DNA of 64,000 nt, taken from assembly GCF_028435365.1 (NCBI RefSeq), contig NZ_JAGTJJ010000015.1, positions 124,001-188,000 of the forward strand. The letters are read 5' to 3'. This DNA is from Polyangium jinanense. GTDB taxonomy: Bacteria > Myxococcota > Polyangia > Polyangiales > Polyangiaceae. Each line of letters begins with the position of its first letter. Within the stretch, counting starts at the first letter, position 1. The notes under the pieces are model-generated. The model was not told the DNA's origin and did not search any database. It saw only the letters and a program-made list of their open reading frames with translations. This document shows positions 44,664-54,300 of the stretch, in pieces. Made by a program: the position numbers and the translations under genes.

Positions 44664-46310
44664 ATGCGCTTTCTTTCTCGACTTACCTGGTTTGTCCTCT
44701 TCGCCACGGCGGGGCCGGCCCTTTTCGGCTGCTCTGCGGAGGAAGCGAAGAGCGCGGAGACGCCCTGGTCGCCGCCCGTCGAGCCAGCCCCCAAGACGCA
44801 GCTCATCTTCACGAACGAGGGTCCTCTCACGCTCGGCATGCGTGAAATGGCCACGATCACGGTGCGCACGGAGCCGCCGTCGTCGGACGAGGTCAGGTTC
44901 GTCCTGCTCGGCGATTCGCTCGACGCGACGCTCGATCGCGTGGCCGCGCCGATGGACGCGGAGGGCGCCGCGACGGTGACGATGCGCGCGCCGAACAAGG
45001 CGACGGCGTACCGGCTTCGCGCGTGGATCAAGGACGGACCCGCGGCCGATCTCCCGGTCACGGTGAGCGGCGACGGCTTCGCGACGCTCGAGGTCTTGCC
45101 GCAGTACAAGGGCAAACGCGAGGTCACGGAGTGGACGGTCAGCGTGCTGCCGCGTTCGACGTGCGAGGCGGTCGCGCCGCTCCTGCCGGAAAACGCCCCG
45201 GCTGACTTCGTGGGCAGCGCGCCCGTCGACGCGCAGCTGCTCGTGGAGAAAGCGCCCGTCGGCCCGACGATCGCGGTCTCGGTGCGCGCCGGCCACTTCG
45301 CCTGGGGCTGCGCGACGGCGAGTGGCCTCCTCGCCGGCACGACGCAGACGATCAAGGTCAACGTCATCGACAAACCCATCGTCGTCGGCAAGACCGACCT
45401 CGACGTGACGCTCACCTTCGTGCCCGCACAGGCGCAGTTCCTCTCGATGATGACGGCGGCGGGCAAGAGCTTGCTGGACAGGTTCTCGCCCGCGGAGATC
45501 GAGATGGCCAGCGTGCTGCTCGACGACATGGCCGCGCGCGTGTCCGCGCAAGATGCCGTGCTCTTCGCCGACGCTCGCGCGGCGAGCGGCTGGGACACGA
45601 TCACGAAGGATCACCTCGCCGCGCAGCCGATGTCGCTGCGCGCGGCGCTCGAAGGCTTCCTGCAGAAGGGCACCGCCGCGCCGCCGACCGAGCTCGCGGG
45701 GCGCCTCACCGCGATCACGGCCGTGCCCGGGTACGGGAGTTTTTCGCCGAGCCGCTTCGGCGTCGTTCCGGCCGACGAAGCCGGCATGCCGGGCACACAC
45801 CTCGTGAAGATCGCGTCCGAGCCGGGCGACACCATCTCCACGAGCGGCGAGATCTTCTGGCTGCCCACGCGTTACGTGGGCGGCGCTTGCAAGAGCGCGG
45901 CGCTCGAAGGCGCGCCCGAAGGCAGCACGATGGGTGACGCGCTCGCGACGATCGCGGCCTGTGACGCGCTCGGCCAAGCCCTCGGCGGCTTCGGGACCTG
46001 CGACGCCACGTGCCTCGCGGGCCTCTGTCAGGAGGCGCTCACCGCGCGCTGGGACGCGGCCCAGGATGGTTCTGCCATCGAGGGAAAAATCGGCCTCATC
46101 CAGATCTTCGCGGCGGCGGGCGCGAAGGTCGACGACATCGCGGTGCCCGTCTCGCTCCAGGGCTCGTGGCTCGGCAGCGTGACCGACGGCGTGATCGTCG
46201 CGCCGATCGATAAGGCTCCGGTCACGGGCGTGCTTCCCGACCTCGGCGAAGAGATGCCTCCCGAGCCGGCGCCCGAGCCGGCGCCCGAGCCGGGAGCGCC
46301 CGAGCCCTGA
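44664..46310 (+). CDS. Large lipoprotein, function unknown
   Basis: A 548-residue lipoprotein (hydrophobic core LTWFVLFATAGPAL, lipobox FGC). Residues about 45-245 look like two beta-sandwich domains (TLGMREMATITVRTEPPSS, AYRLRAWIKDG). The rest is mixed alpha/beta with a small cysteine cluster (FGTCDATCLAGLC). The tail is a Pro-Glu-Pro-Ala repeat. I do not recognise a family. It lies 48 bases upstream of the esterase-like gene, so the two may form a two-gene unit. Proteins of this type are common and uncharacterised in myxobacteria. Confidence 0.78.
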   Translation: MRFLSRLTWFVLFATAGPALFGCSAEEAKSAETPWSPPVEPAPKTQLIFTNEGPLTLGMREMATITVRTEPPSSDEVRFVLLGDSLDATLDRVAAPMDAEGAATVTMRAPNKATAYRLRAWIKDGPAADLPVTVSGDGFATLEVLPQYKGKREVTEWTVSVLPRSTCEAVAPLLPENAPADFVGSAPVDAQLLVEKAPVGPTIAVSVRAGHFAWGCATASGLLAGTTQTIKVNVIDKPIVVGKTDLDVTLTFVPAQAQFLSMMTAAGKSLLDRFSPAEIEMASVLLDDMAARVSAQDAVLFADARAASGWDTITKDHLAAQPMSLRAALEGFLQKGTAAPPTELAGRLTAITAVPGYGSFSPSRFGVVPADEAGMPGTHLVKIASEPGDTISTSGEIFWLPTRYVGGACKSAALEGAPEGSTMGDALATIAACDALGQALGGFGTCDATCLAGLCQEALTARWDAAQDGSAIEGKIGLIQIFAAAGAKVDDIAVPVSLQGSWLGSVTDGVIVAPIDKAPVTGVLPDLGEEMPPEPAPEPAPEPGAPEP

Positions 46311-46358
46311 TTCACGGCCATCGCGAGCGGCGCGCGGCTTCGGTATCCTCCCGTCCCC

Positions 46359-49300
46359 ATGACGACCGCTCGCCTACGGGGCTTTTCTTCCACGCGCACA
46401 CGCGCGGCGTTTGTCCTCGCGCTGCTCGGCGCGATCGGCGCCGTCGCCGCGCCGAGCTGCACCACCGAAACCACGCCGGGCACGACCTCCGGCGGCACGG
46501 ACCCGACGCTCCGGCCGGGTGATTTCTGCTCGGCGCCGTCGCCCGACGTGGTCAAGCTGCGCTTCGAGCCGAGCCGGGTGTTCCTCGCGAAGTGCGCGGA
46601 CGGCGCGACGTGCGCGTCGCGGTCGGTCCGCGTCGTCGCCGAGCCCGATTTCTGCACGAAGACCGCCATCCGCTTCGAGACCTCGAGCGCGGACATCACG
46701 CCCGCGCCGAAGGACGACACGCTCGACCTGTACAAGGCCGGCGTCGACGTCGCGGTCGTCGCTGGCAAGGCGGGCGGCAGTGCCACGGTGAAGGCCTTCC
46801 TCCCCCGCGGCGACGGCACCGAGGCTGAGGCCACGCTCGAAGTCGAGGTCCTCGACACGTCTGGCACCGCGGATCTCACCTGCGCGGCCGGCGACGGCGC
46901 GGCGGGCTCCGTCGAGGGCGGCACGACGATCACCGCGAAGGGCAGCCTTGCCGCGGCGAGCCTTGGCCTGCCCGAGCGCGCGAGCAACCCGAACAGCGGC
47001 AGCTACCTCTGGAGCGTCCCCAAGTTCGACGCGACGATCGCCTGCGGCGACACGAAGCCGCCCGCGGGCTACACGGCCCTCGGCCCCGCGGTCACGTTCG
47101 GCCCCGTCACCTCCAAGTTCCAGCGTGACGTGCCGATGACCATCCCCGTGAACCCCGCGCGTTTGCCCGACAAAGCGCGCCTCCGGCACCTCGCCGTCTC
47201 GTACTCCGGCCCGGCCTTCAAGGAGCCGCGCGTCGTCCCCGTCACGGATGCTCGCATCGTGAAGATGGGCGACGGATGGGCGCTCTCGTTCAAGGCGCCG
47301 CGGCTCGGCACCTACCAGGCCGTCGTGACGGAGGACGCGGGCACGAACGCCTTCCCGCGCAGGCTCACGCACCGCGCGATCCTCGGCGTTTCCATGGGCG
47401 GCGGCGGCACGGCCATGTTCGGCATGCGCCACCACAACCTCTTCGACGCCCTCGCCCCGCTCGGCGGCCCGGTCGACTGGACGTGGATGCTCGACGCGGT
47501 CAAACGCCACTACGTCGGCGGATTCCGGCCGATCCAGAAGGGCACGGTCCTCGGCGACATCAACCTCGAGCCCACGCTCTGCCAGACGAACGCCGAGTGC
47601 GCACAGGACGAGACGTGCATCGGCGTGATCGACGGATCGCCCGGCAAGTGCGCGTGGATGCTGCCGCCGCGCGACCCGTACGAGCACACGCAGGTCTTCA
47701 ACCAGTGGTGGTTCGAGTACCCGCGGAACGGCACGGGCGGCAGCTTCAGCCGCGAGGCCTACGTGCAGATCTTCCGCGACCTCGCCGCGATGTTCGGCAA
47801 CCCGAACGGCGAGAACCTCACGCCCGGCGCGGAGAACCTGCCCGCGGGCGTTCGTCCGAACGACGCGAGCCAGACCGGTGGTCGGCCGACGGACGAGTGT
47901 GCGATGTGGGTCGATCCGCTCGACGGGCCGGACAAGGACAAGCAGGAAGAGCTCGCGCAGAACTGCCCGACGGAGCGCTGCGCGAACACGCTCACGCTCA
48001 CGAACTACTTCGACGACGAGTTCAACCCCGACGGCACCTTCCCGGTGATCACGGTCTGCGACGGCTCGCCGCAGAAAGAGGAGCGCACGCCGTATTCGAA
48101 CTGGTGGACCCCCGAGGGCAACAGCTACCCGCTCGAGCTCGCGCTCGCGGTCGACTACAACGGCAACGGCAAGCGCGACGAGCTCGAGCCGATCATCCGC
48201 GCCGGCCACGAGCCCTGGGACGACGTCGGCAAGGACGGGATCCCGAGCACCCAGGAGCCCGGCTACATGGCCGGCGTGAACGAGGATCCGGCCGGCGACG
48301 ACTACGACGCGCAGTACAACCCGGGCGGCACCGAGCGCAACATGCGCTTCGACGACGGCGAGCCCTTCCAGGACGTGGGCCTCGACGGCGTGCCCAGCAC
48401 GAAGCAGCAGCCGCCGGGCGGCTGGCAAAAGGAAGGCGACGGCTACGACGTCGGCGAGGGCGACGGGAAGTTCACGGTCGCGAGCGGGCTCGATCGCTTC
48501 TGGGAGCGCGACGCGCACTCGATCGTGCATCGCATCACGCGCGACGCGCCGCCCGGCGGCGAGCTCGACGACGCGGCCTTGCGTCGCATCGACGTGTGGA
48601 CCGACGGCGGCACGCGTGACCTCTTCAACTTCGCGGTCAGCGCGCAGCACCTCGCGGGCGCGTTCGGCGCGCGCAGGCGCAACGTCACGTACTTCTCGGA
48701 CTTCACGCAGCACCCCGAGCTCACGCCGGGCAACCTGAACAGCTACGCACCCTCGCGCGTGCCCTACGAGGATCTGCCGGGCATCGTGCTCCAGCGGTAC
48801 GGCAAGCTCGATCCGACGGCCGAGGACGTCGAGAGCGGCAGCGGCCAGCACGTGGGCACGGCGAACGAGCTCGTCGCCCGCTTGCAGAGCGCGCTCTACT
48901 TCATCGGCGCGCGCTGGCCCGATCCGGAGCTGCGCACGCTCGTCCTCGAGAGCAACGACGACGCGGATCCGGAGGCCGAGCCGTGCGAGGTCCAGGGCGC
49001 CTGTTCGTTCGAGTTCAAATCGACGCTCGGCCGCGTCGGCCCGGTCAGCGTGGCGCTGCCGCCCGGGTATGCGCACAAGGATCAGAAGGATCGGCGCTAC
49101 CCGGTCGTCTACGCGCTGCACGGCTACGGCCAGGAGCCGAAGGATCTCGTCGCGGCGGCGACCTTGATCAAGACGTTCATGAACGCGCCGACGAACAGCA
49201 TGGAGAGCCGCTTGCCGAAGATGATCCTCGTCTTCGTCGACGGCCGCTGCCGCGTCGGTCCGGACGGCAAGGCCGAGTGCATCCGCGGCACGTTCTTCGG

Positions 49301-49415
49301 CGAGAGCCCGCTCCAGAGCGGCGCGAAGCTCGAGTCGTGGTGGCTCGAGCTCATGAACCACATCGACTCGAACTACCGCACGATGGGCGAGTCCGAGTCG
49401 ATGTGGACCGAGTGA
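46359..49415 (+). CDS. Secreted esterase-like protein with an apparently permuted alpha/beta-hydrolase domain
   Basis: A 1018-residue exported protein (signal core AAFVLALLGAIGAVAAPSC, a weak lipobox). Residues 60-330 look like beta-sandwich domains. The nucleophile segment RAILGVSMGGGGTAMFGMRH, continuing into DALAPLGGPVDWTW, lies at about 340-375. The oxyanion-strand motif YPVVYALHGYGQEPKDL comes much later, at about 907-923, and the protein ends soon after in LESWWLELMNHIDSNY, which in esterase-D-like enzymes precedes the nucleophile. The order is thus reversed. Calcium-type loops (NGNGKRDELEP) lie in the middle. Whether both parts form one active site is inference. Confidence 0.78.
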   Translation: MTTARLRGFSSTRTRAAFVLALLGAIGAVAAPSCTTETTPGTTSGGTDPTLRPGDFCSAPSPDVVKLRFEPSRVFLAKCADGATCASRSVRVVAEPDFCTKTAIRFETSSADITPAPKDDTLDLYKAGVDVAVVAGKAGGSATVKAFLPRGDGTEAEATLEVEVLDTSGTADLTCAAGDGAAGSVEGGTTITAKGSLAAASLGLPERASNPNSGSYLWSVPKFDATIACGDTKPPAGYTALGPAVTFGPVTSKFQRDVPMTIPVNPARLPDKARLRHLAVSYSGPAFKEPRVVPVTDARIVKMGDGWALSFKAPRLGTYQAVVTEDAGTNAFPRRLTHRAILGVSMGGGGTAMFGMRHHNLFDALAPLGGPVDWTWMLDAVKRHYVGGFRPIQKGTVLGDINLEPTLCQTNAECAQDETCIGVIDGSPGKCAWMLPPRDPYEHTQVFNQWWFEYPRNGTGGSFSREAYVQIFRDLAAMFGNPNGENLTPGAENLPAGVRPNDASQTGGRPTDECAMWVDPLDGPDKDKQEELAQNCPTERCANTLTLTNYFDDEFNPDGTFPVITVCDGSPQKEERTPYSNWWTPEGNSYPLELALAVDYNGNGKRDELEPIIRAGHEPWDDVGKDGIPSTQEPGYMAGVNEDPAGDDYDAQYNPGGTERNMRFDDGEPFQDVGLDGVPSTKQQPPGGWQKEGDGYDVGEGDGKFTVASGLDRFWERDAHSIVHRITRDAPPGGELDDAALRRIDVWTDGGTRDLFNFAVSAQHLAGAFGARRRNVTYFSDFTQHPELTPGNLNSYAPSRVPYEDLPGIVLQRYGKLDPTAEDVESGSGQHVGTANELVARLQSALYFIGARWPDPELRTLVLESNDDADPEAEPCEVQGACSFEFKSTLGRVGPVSVALPPGYAHKDQKDRRYPVVYALHGYGQEPKDLVAAATLIKTFMNAPTNSMESRLPKMILVFVDGRCRVGPDGKAECIRGTFFGESPLQSGAKLESWWLELMNHIDSNYRTMGESESMWTE

Positions 49416-49453
49416 ATTGACATCCGGCGCTCCGCATCCCAAATGCGGAGCGC

Positions 49454-50308
49454 TTGTCCCCCGACGATCCCCGCCTCCAGCCGCTCTCGTTCACGCCGAT
49501 CGGGATCCTGCGCACGCCCTTCCCCGATCGTGTGAGCACGCCACGCCAGCCGCACGCCTCGGAGGGCGCGGAGGGCCGCATCGAGCTCGCCGCCGGCCGC
49601 GGGCTCGAGCACGCCGTGAGCGACCTCGAAGGCTGGGAGTACCTCTGGGTCATCTTCTGCTTCCATCTGAACAAAGGTTGGAGGCCCAAGGTTTTGCCCC
49701 CGCGGAGCGCTGGCCAGCGCCGCGGCGTGCTCGCCACACGATCGCCGCACCGGCCGAACCCCATCGGCCTCTCGCTCGTGCGGCTCGTCTCCGTCGAGGG
49801 CCTCGTGATCCACGTGCGCGACGTGGACATGATCGACGAGAGCCCCGTGCTCGACATCAAGCCGTACATCCCCTACGCGGAGGCGCGCCCCGGCGCGCGC
49901 ACGGGCTGGCTCGAACCGCTCGCCGGGGAGAACGAGAGCACGGGCGAGGCACCGGCGGATCCCGAGCCGGGTTTTTCCGTCACGTGGAGTCCGCACGCCG
50001 CGGAGCAGGCCGCGTATCTGAAGGACGAACACGGCATTGATCTCGTCGCGCCTGTCACGCACACGCTCCGCCTCGGTCCGCAGCCGCACCCGTACCGCCG
50101 CATCCGCGCCTTGCCGGATGGAACTTTGCAACTCGCGCACAAGGACTTCCGCATCCGGTTCCGGGTCGAGCGCCGTGACGTCACGGTCCTCTCGATCGGG
50201 ACTGGCTACCGCGAGCGGGATCTCGCGCTCTCCGACGATCCTGCGGTCGCCATCCATCGCGCCTTCAACGCCCGCTTTCCCCCAGGCGGGGAACCAGCGG
50301 CGTGCTAA
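49454..50308 (+). CDS. trmO: tRNA N6-methyltransferase TrmO (TsaA family)
   Basis: TrmO methylates t6A37 of certain threonine tRNAs using S-adenosylmethionine. The N-terminal 150 residues have the family pattern: FTPIGILRTPF, GWEYLWVIFCFHLN, and the signature RRGVLATRSPHRPNPIGLS followed by MIDESPVLDIKPYIPY. The C-terminal half (FSVTWSPHAAEQAAYL) is the second domain of the longer bacterial type. At 284 residues it is slightly longer than E. coli TrmO. No in-frame ATG fits, so the start is a TTG at 49454; this may be wrong by a few codons. Confidence 0.9.
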   Translation: MSPDDPRLQPLSFTPIGILRTPFPDRVSTPRQPHASEGAEGRIELAAGRGLEHAVSDLEGWEYLWVIFCFHLNKGWRPKVLPPRSAGQRRGVLATRSPHRPNPIGLSLVRLVSVEGLVIHVRDVDMIDESPVLDIKPYIPYAEARPGARTGWLEPLAGENESTGEAPADPEPGFSVTWSPHAAEQAAYLKDEHGIDLVAPVTHTLRLGPQPHPYRRIRALPDGTLQLAHKDFRIRFRVERRDVTVLSIGTGYRERDLALSDDPAVAIHRAFNARFPPGGEPAAC

Positions 50309-50319
50309 CGCATCGTCCG

Positions 50320-51057
50320 ATGCGGCCCTACCTTTGTCTCCTCCTGCTTCCCGTCGTCGCCTGTGCGAGCGAACCTCCCCCGAAGCCTGTGTACAGCACG
50401 GCGGAGACGATGCCGCATGACGAGCTCGTCGCGAGGCATACCGCGCATGGCGGCGGCCATCATGGGCATGGCGGTCCGCTCGTGCATCGCTTCGAGAAGG
50501 CCGAGGACTGGGCCAAGGAGTTCGATGATCCGGCGCGCGACGCGTGGCAGAAGCCGGCCGAGGTCGTCGCCGCGATGCGCATCACGCCGGGCCTCGTCGT
50601 CGCGGACATCGGCGCGGGCACGGGGTACTTCGAGCCGCACCTCTCGCGTGCTGTCGGGCCGAGCGGCAAGGTGCTCGCCCTCGACGTCGAGGCCGACATG
50701 GTGCGTTACCTGCGCGAGCGCGTGGTGAAAGAGAAGCTCGACAACGTCGAGGCGCGTCAGGTCGGGCTTTCGGATCCGGGGCTTGGACAGGGCACGGTCG
50801 ATCGCGTGCTCATCGTCGACACGTGGCACCACATCGACGGGCGGAAGGACTACGCCGCGAAGATCAAAGACGGCCTCAAGCCGGGCGGACTACTCGTCAT
50901 CGTCGACTTCACGATGGAGGCCACGAAGGGCCCGCCGAAGGAGCACCGCATCACGCCGGCGGCGATGCTCGCCGAGCTCGAGGCCGCGGGCCTGAAGGGC
51001 GAGGTCATCCAGGAGACCCTGCCCGACCAGTACATCGTGATCGCGAAAAAGCCCTGA
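50320..51057 (+). CDS. Membrane-anchored SAM-dependent methyltransferase
   Basis: A 245-residue class I methyltransferase with an N-terminal lipoprotein-like signal (LCLLLLPVVACAS). Motif I is VVADIGAGTGYFEPHL, with LALDVEADMVRYL (motif II) and LKPGGLLVIVDF (later motif). A His/Gly-rich stretch, HTAHGGGHHGHGG, precedes the domain and may bind metal. An exported methyltransferase is odd, since SAM is cytoplasmic; it could be anchored facing inward or mis-signalled. GTG 50302 would overlap trmO; the ATG at 50320 starts the signal peptide cleanly. Confidence 0.85.
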   Translation: MRPYLCLLLLPVVACASEPPPKPVYSTAETMPHDELVARHTAHGGGHHGHGGPLVHRFEKAEDWAKEFDDPARDAWQKPAEVVAAMRITPGLVVADIGAGTGYFEPHLSRAVGPSGKVLALDVEADMVRYLRERVVKEKLDNVEARQVGLSDPGLGQGTVDRVLIVDTWHHIDGRKDYAAKIKDGLKPGGLLVIVDFTMEATKGPPKEHRITPAAMLAELEAAGLKGEVIQETLPDQYIVIAKKP

Positions 51058-51065
51058 ATCGCCTC

Positions 51066-51171
51066 TGCATCGACCGCATCGCGGTCGATGCACCCGAGGT
51101 CCAGGGCTGTGCCCTGGTCCGGGTCCAGGGGCGGACAGCCCCTGGTCGGGCCCGGGGTGAAACCCCGGCGC
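51066..51171 (+). repeat. Multi-hairpin intergenic repeat, short diverged copy
   Basis: A left-truncated, diverged relative of the 23731, 26413 and 61771 elements, again between convergent genes. Stems: TGCATCGACCGC/GCGGTCGATGCA (51066-51092, loop ATC), CCAGGGC/GCCCTGG, CCAGGGGC/GCCCCTGG and CCGGGGT/ACCCCGG (51152-51168). The first stem has entirely different arm bases from those of the other copies but the same ATC loop, so pairing was kept while sequence changed. Confidence 0.9.
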
Positions 51172-51181
51172 TACGCTCCCC

Positions 51182-54100
51182 TCAGCGCCGACTGCAGGCG
51201 AAGTTCCACCGCCGCCCCGTCGATCGCTCCGTCGCTGCGAGCGGCACTGTCCCGACCGGCGGCGCTTTGTCCGCGGGCGGCGCCTTCGTCTCCTTGTCTG
51301 GCACGAATGTCCCGTCGAGACGCGCCGCGATGCCCTCCACGCACACCGATCCCGGATCGACACGCAGCCGCATCTCGAGCGAGTCGAGCGAAGCTCGCCC
51401 GCCCGGGATTTCCACCGCGGGTGACGCGTCGAGCGACGTGTCCATGATCCAGCCGTCCTGACCTTCTGCGCAGCGCGGCGGCAGCATGCCGCCGAGATCC
51501 CGCTTGCCGAGCGCGATTGGCTCGCCCACTGCGCCTGTCTCTGGATCGAGCGGGTGCACGTACATCCCGCCGAAGCGATCTCCCGGATCCGGGATGCTCG
51601 TGACGAGGAGCCCGAGGCCCGTCCCCAGCGCGCGACGCACGAGCCGCGGCGGCTCCGGCAGCGCGTACCGCGAGGGGCTCGGCCGGTAGAACGACGTCAC
51701 GAGACGCATGACGCCGAGATCCACGCGATGCAGCGTCACCGTGTCGTAGGACGTGCCCTGCACGAGGAGGAACCAGCTCTCGCCGAGCCGCACCGCGCCC
51801 TGCGGCAGCGGCCTCGCGAACCCCGTCGTGCGCCCCGCCGCGTCCCGCAACAGCAGCACCGGTTGCCCCTCGCTCGCCGCGAGCAGCGAGCAGCTCGTGC
51901 CTCGACAGACGTGCGCGAGCGCGTGCCGGCCGGTCGGATCGAGGAATGATCCCCACGACGCGAGCGGGTACGAGCCGACGCCCATGCCCTCGGCCGTCGA
52001 CGTCTCGTCGGGCCACGGCGGCGCGCTCGTCGCCGTGGATCGAACACCGCCCGCGGGATCGAAGCGATCGTCGAACCGCACCAGGAAATGCCCCGTGCGC
52101 GACCAGTCCGAGCCCTTCTTGCCCCACGCGTACGCGCGCAGGCTCACGAGATCGTAAGGCGCGCCGTTGTCGATCCCGAGCTCGTCCTTCTCCAGTGCCG
52201 GCGCGGGCAGGTTGCGGAACGTGCTCCAGGGCGTCTTCTGCGGCTGCGGCGGCATGCGCCCGAAGCCGCCGAAGCCGCCCATGCCGAACGTACCCGGCGG
52301 CGGAGACGCGGCTGCAACTTCCTTCTTCGCGGGTTTGTCCGGGAGCGGCTCGGTGACGGGTTTGCCCGCGGGCGCGCACGAGACGCGCACCGTCGGCGTC
52401 GTCTTCACCGGCACGTAGAGCGACGGCGGCGCCTCGGCCGAGCCGAGATCCCCGGAGATCGCGGGTTTGCCCCAGCCCACGCGGATCCAGCCCGCGAGCA
52501 CACATCCCACGGGCCCGCAGGCGCGCGTCGGCGCGTCGCCCGGCTCCACGTCGTGCTCGGGCAGGTCGAAGACCTTCCACGTCATGCCCCCGTCGATCGA
52601 CTCCGCTGCGCGCCCGCCGTCGCCCGGCGACAGTGCGAACCGACCCGAGATCACCACGCCGTTCTCGTTGTCGCGCGCCTCGCCCGCGGTCACCGTGCCG
52701 TCGAGTTTTACGCGCACGCCAATGACGGGCCCGCCTGCCTCGACCCAGCCGCCGAGCACACCGGGCTCGCGCTCCTCGAACCCTTCGAGCCACATCCCGC
52801 GCCGGAGCTCGCGCGCCACGCTGCGTGGCTTCTGCGGCAACACGAGCGGCACGTTCGTCATCTCCGCGCCCTTCAGGATCGTGAGCTGCCCCGTGCTGCC
52901 TGCGCGCGGCGGCACCAGGATCGCGACCCGCTCGTCCGAGAGCGCCACGACCCGCTCGACCCCGAGATCCCCCTTCACCCGCACCTCGCGCGTCGCCCCG
53001 CTCGCCGCGCGCACGCAGTACACGCGCGTGCCCGCGTCGCTCGCCGCGCTTACAGCCTTCGCGCCCGGCGCGCGCGCCTCGTCCGCGCTGTCCCCGCACG
53101 TCCCGCGCACCACGAGCGCGCCTGCGCCGTTCGCCGAAACGAACCGCGGGCCCTTGAACGAAAGCACCTTCTGCATCGCGAGCGGCGGAACGAACGCGTA
53201 CACGTTCGTCGGCCCTTCGCGCTCGCCGCAGACGAACCCGTACGAGGCGCCGAGGCGCACCGCGTGGCAGTTCGCCTCGCGCTCGGGGAACGCCGTGAGG
53301 TTCAGATCGACGATCGTGCCCTTGTCGAGCGACACGCGCGCGAGCGCCCCGGCCCGCGCGACGACGGCCGTGCGCGGCGTGTCGGGAAAACCGTCTTCCA
53401 CGGCCGCGCGCAGCACCTTCTTCCCGAACGGACCTTTTGGCGCGGCCGGCGTGGTCACATCGCCTTCGTCGTCCGTCGCGATCTGGTTTGCGCGGTAGGT
53501 CAGGTTGCCGCGCGCATCGAGCACGTACTTCCCGCCTACCACGAACATCGTCGGCTCGCCGCCCACGACCGAGATCGCCGCGGGACGTTCGGGGAGATGC
53601 AGCGGCCTCCATGTCGCGCCCGCGTCGAAGGTGGCGAGCACGCCGCGCAGATCGGCGTCGACGACCCCCGTAAACCCGTCGGCAAACGCGAGCCCGCCAT
53701 ACGCCGCGGCCGGCGGAAGCGGCGCGAGCGAGCGCACCTCGCCGGACTCGGGATCGACCGCGACGAGCTTTCCGTTCGAGGTGAGCCGCAGATAGAGCCT
53801 GTCGAACCCCGGCACGACGTCGCTCGTGGTCGACGAGAACTGCACGAGCGGCCGCAGCTTTCCGAGCCAGGACGACGCCCGCCAGAGCTGCGTGCCGCCG
53901 CCCGAGGTCGCGTGGAAGACGAAGCCGCCGCCGAGCCGACTCGGCAGCGCCACGGAGTTCACGTGACCGAGCGGCAAGAGCTCGTTCGCCCGCTCCGTCG
54001 TTCCGTCCTCGTACACGATGAGCCGCATGCGATCGACGAGCACGCGCCGCGCGCCCGCGTCGTACGTGACGAACCCGCGATCGCCGCGCACGTCGGGCAA

Positions 54101-54292
54101 GAGCCGCGACGGCGAGACCATCGGGACGAGCTTTTCCGGGACGGCCGCCGTGTTCGTGGTGGGTGCAGGAGCCCCCTGCGCTGCGCGTCCCGAGGCGCCC
54201 GATTTGCAGCCTGTCGCGGTGAGCGACGTGAGCGGCGCGAGCGCGAGGAGCGCGAGGAGGCACGTCGAAACGCGGGAGGGGCCTCGCATCAC
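51182..54292 (-). CDS. Very large lipoprotein, predicted beta-propeller
   Basis: A 1036-residue lipoprotein (hydrophobic core LLALLALAPLTSLTA, lipobox TGC). It is made of many short beta segments. Asp/Gly-rich turns such as FDAGATWRPLHLPERP and SIDGGMTWKVFDLPEHD match BNR/sialidase-type Asp-box repeats, so one or two beta-propellers are likely. A Pro/Lys/Ala-rich break with GMGGFGGFGRMPP lies near residue 640 and separates the two halves. No catalytic residues are identifiable. The stop is 10 bases from the short hairpin repeat, and the gene is divergent from asd with the palindromic element in between. Confidence 0.8.
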   Translation of the reverse strand: MMRGPSRVSTCLLALLALAPLTSLTATGCKSGASGRAAQGAPAPTTNTAAVPEKLVPMVSPSRLLPDVRGDRGFVTYDAGARRVLVDRMRLIVYEDGTTERANELLPLGHVNSVALPSRLGGGFVFHATSGGGTQLWRASSWLGKLRPLVQFSSTTSDVVPGFDRLYLRLTSNGKLVAVDPESGEVRSLAPLPPAAAYGGLAFADGFTGVVDADLRGVLATFDAGATWRPLHLPERPAAISVVGGEPTMFVVGGKYVLDARGNLTYRANQIATDDEGDVTTPAAPKGPFGKKVLRAAVEDGFPDTPRTAVVARAGALARVSLDKGTIVDLNLTAFPEREANCHAVRLGASYGFVCGEREGPTNVYAFVPPLAMQKVLSFKGPRFVSANGAGALVVRGTCGDSADEARAPGAKAVSAASDAGTRVYCVRAASGATREVRVKGDLGVERVVALSDERVAILVPPRAGSTGQLTILKGAEMTNVPLVLPQKPRSVARELRRGMWLEGFEEREPGVLGGWVEAGGPVIGVRVKLDGTVTAGEARDNENGVVISGRFALSPGDGGRAAESIDGGMTWKVFDLPEHDVEPGDAPTRACGPVGCVLAGWIRVGWGKPAISGDLGSAEAPPSLYVPVKTTPTVRVSCAPAGKPVTEPLPDKPAKKEVAAASPPPGTFGMGGFGGFGRMPPQPQKTPWSTFRNLPAPALEKDELGIDNGAPYDLVSLRAYAWGKKGSDWSRTGHFLVRFDDRFDPAGGVRSTATSAPPWPDETSTAEGMGVGSYPLASWGSFLDPTGRHALAHVCRGTSCSLLAASEGQPVLLLRDAAGRTTGFARPLPQGAVRLGESWFLLVQGTSYDTVTLHRVDLGVMRLVTSFYRPSPSRYALPEPPRLVRRALGTGLGLLVTSIPDPGDRFGGMYVHPLDPETGAVGEPIALGKRDLGGMLPPRCAEGQDGWIMDTSLDASPAVEIPGGRASLDSLEMRLRVDPGSVCVEGIAARLDGTFVPDKETKAPPADKAPPVGTVPLAATERSTGRRWNFACSRR

Positions 54293-54300
54293 GCAAGCAT

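Noticed and set aside
46374..49442. Antisense open frame of about 1000 codons opposite the esterase-like gene
   Set aside because: Low-complexity Arg/Asp/Val composition and no motif; the plus frame has a signal peptide and hydrolase motifs.
51171..54296. Second long frame on the minus strand over the large lipoprotein
   Set aside because: Arg/Ala/Gly-rich shadow shifted by one base from the frame with signal peptide and Asp-box motifs.
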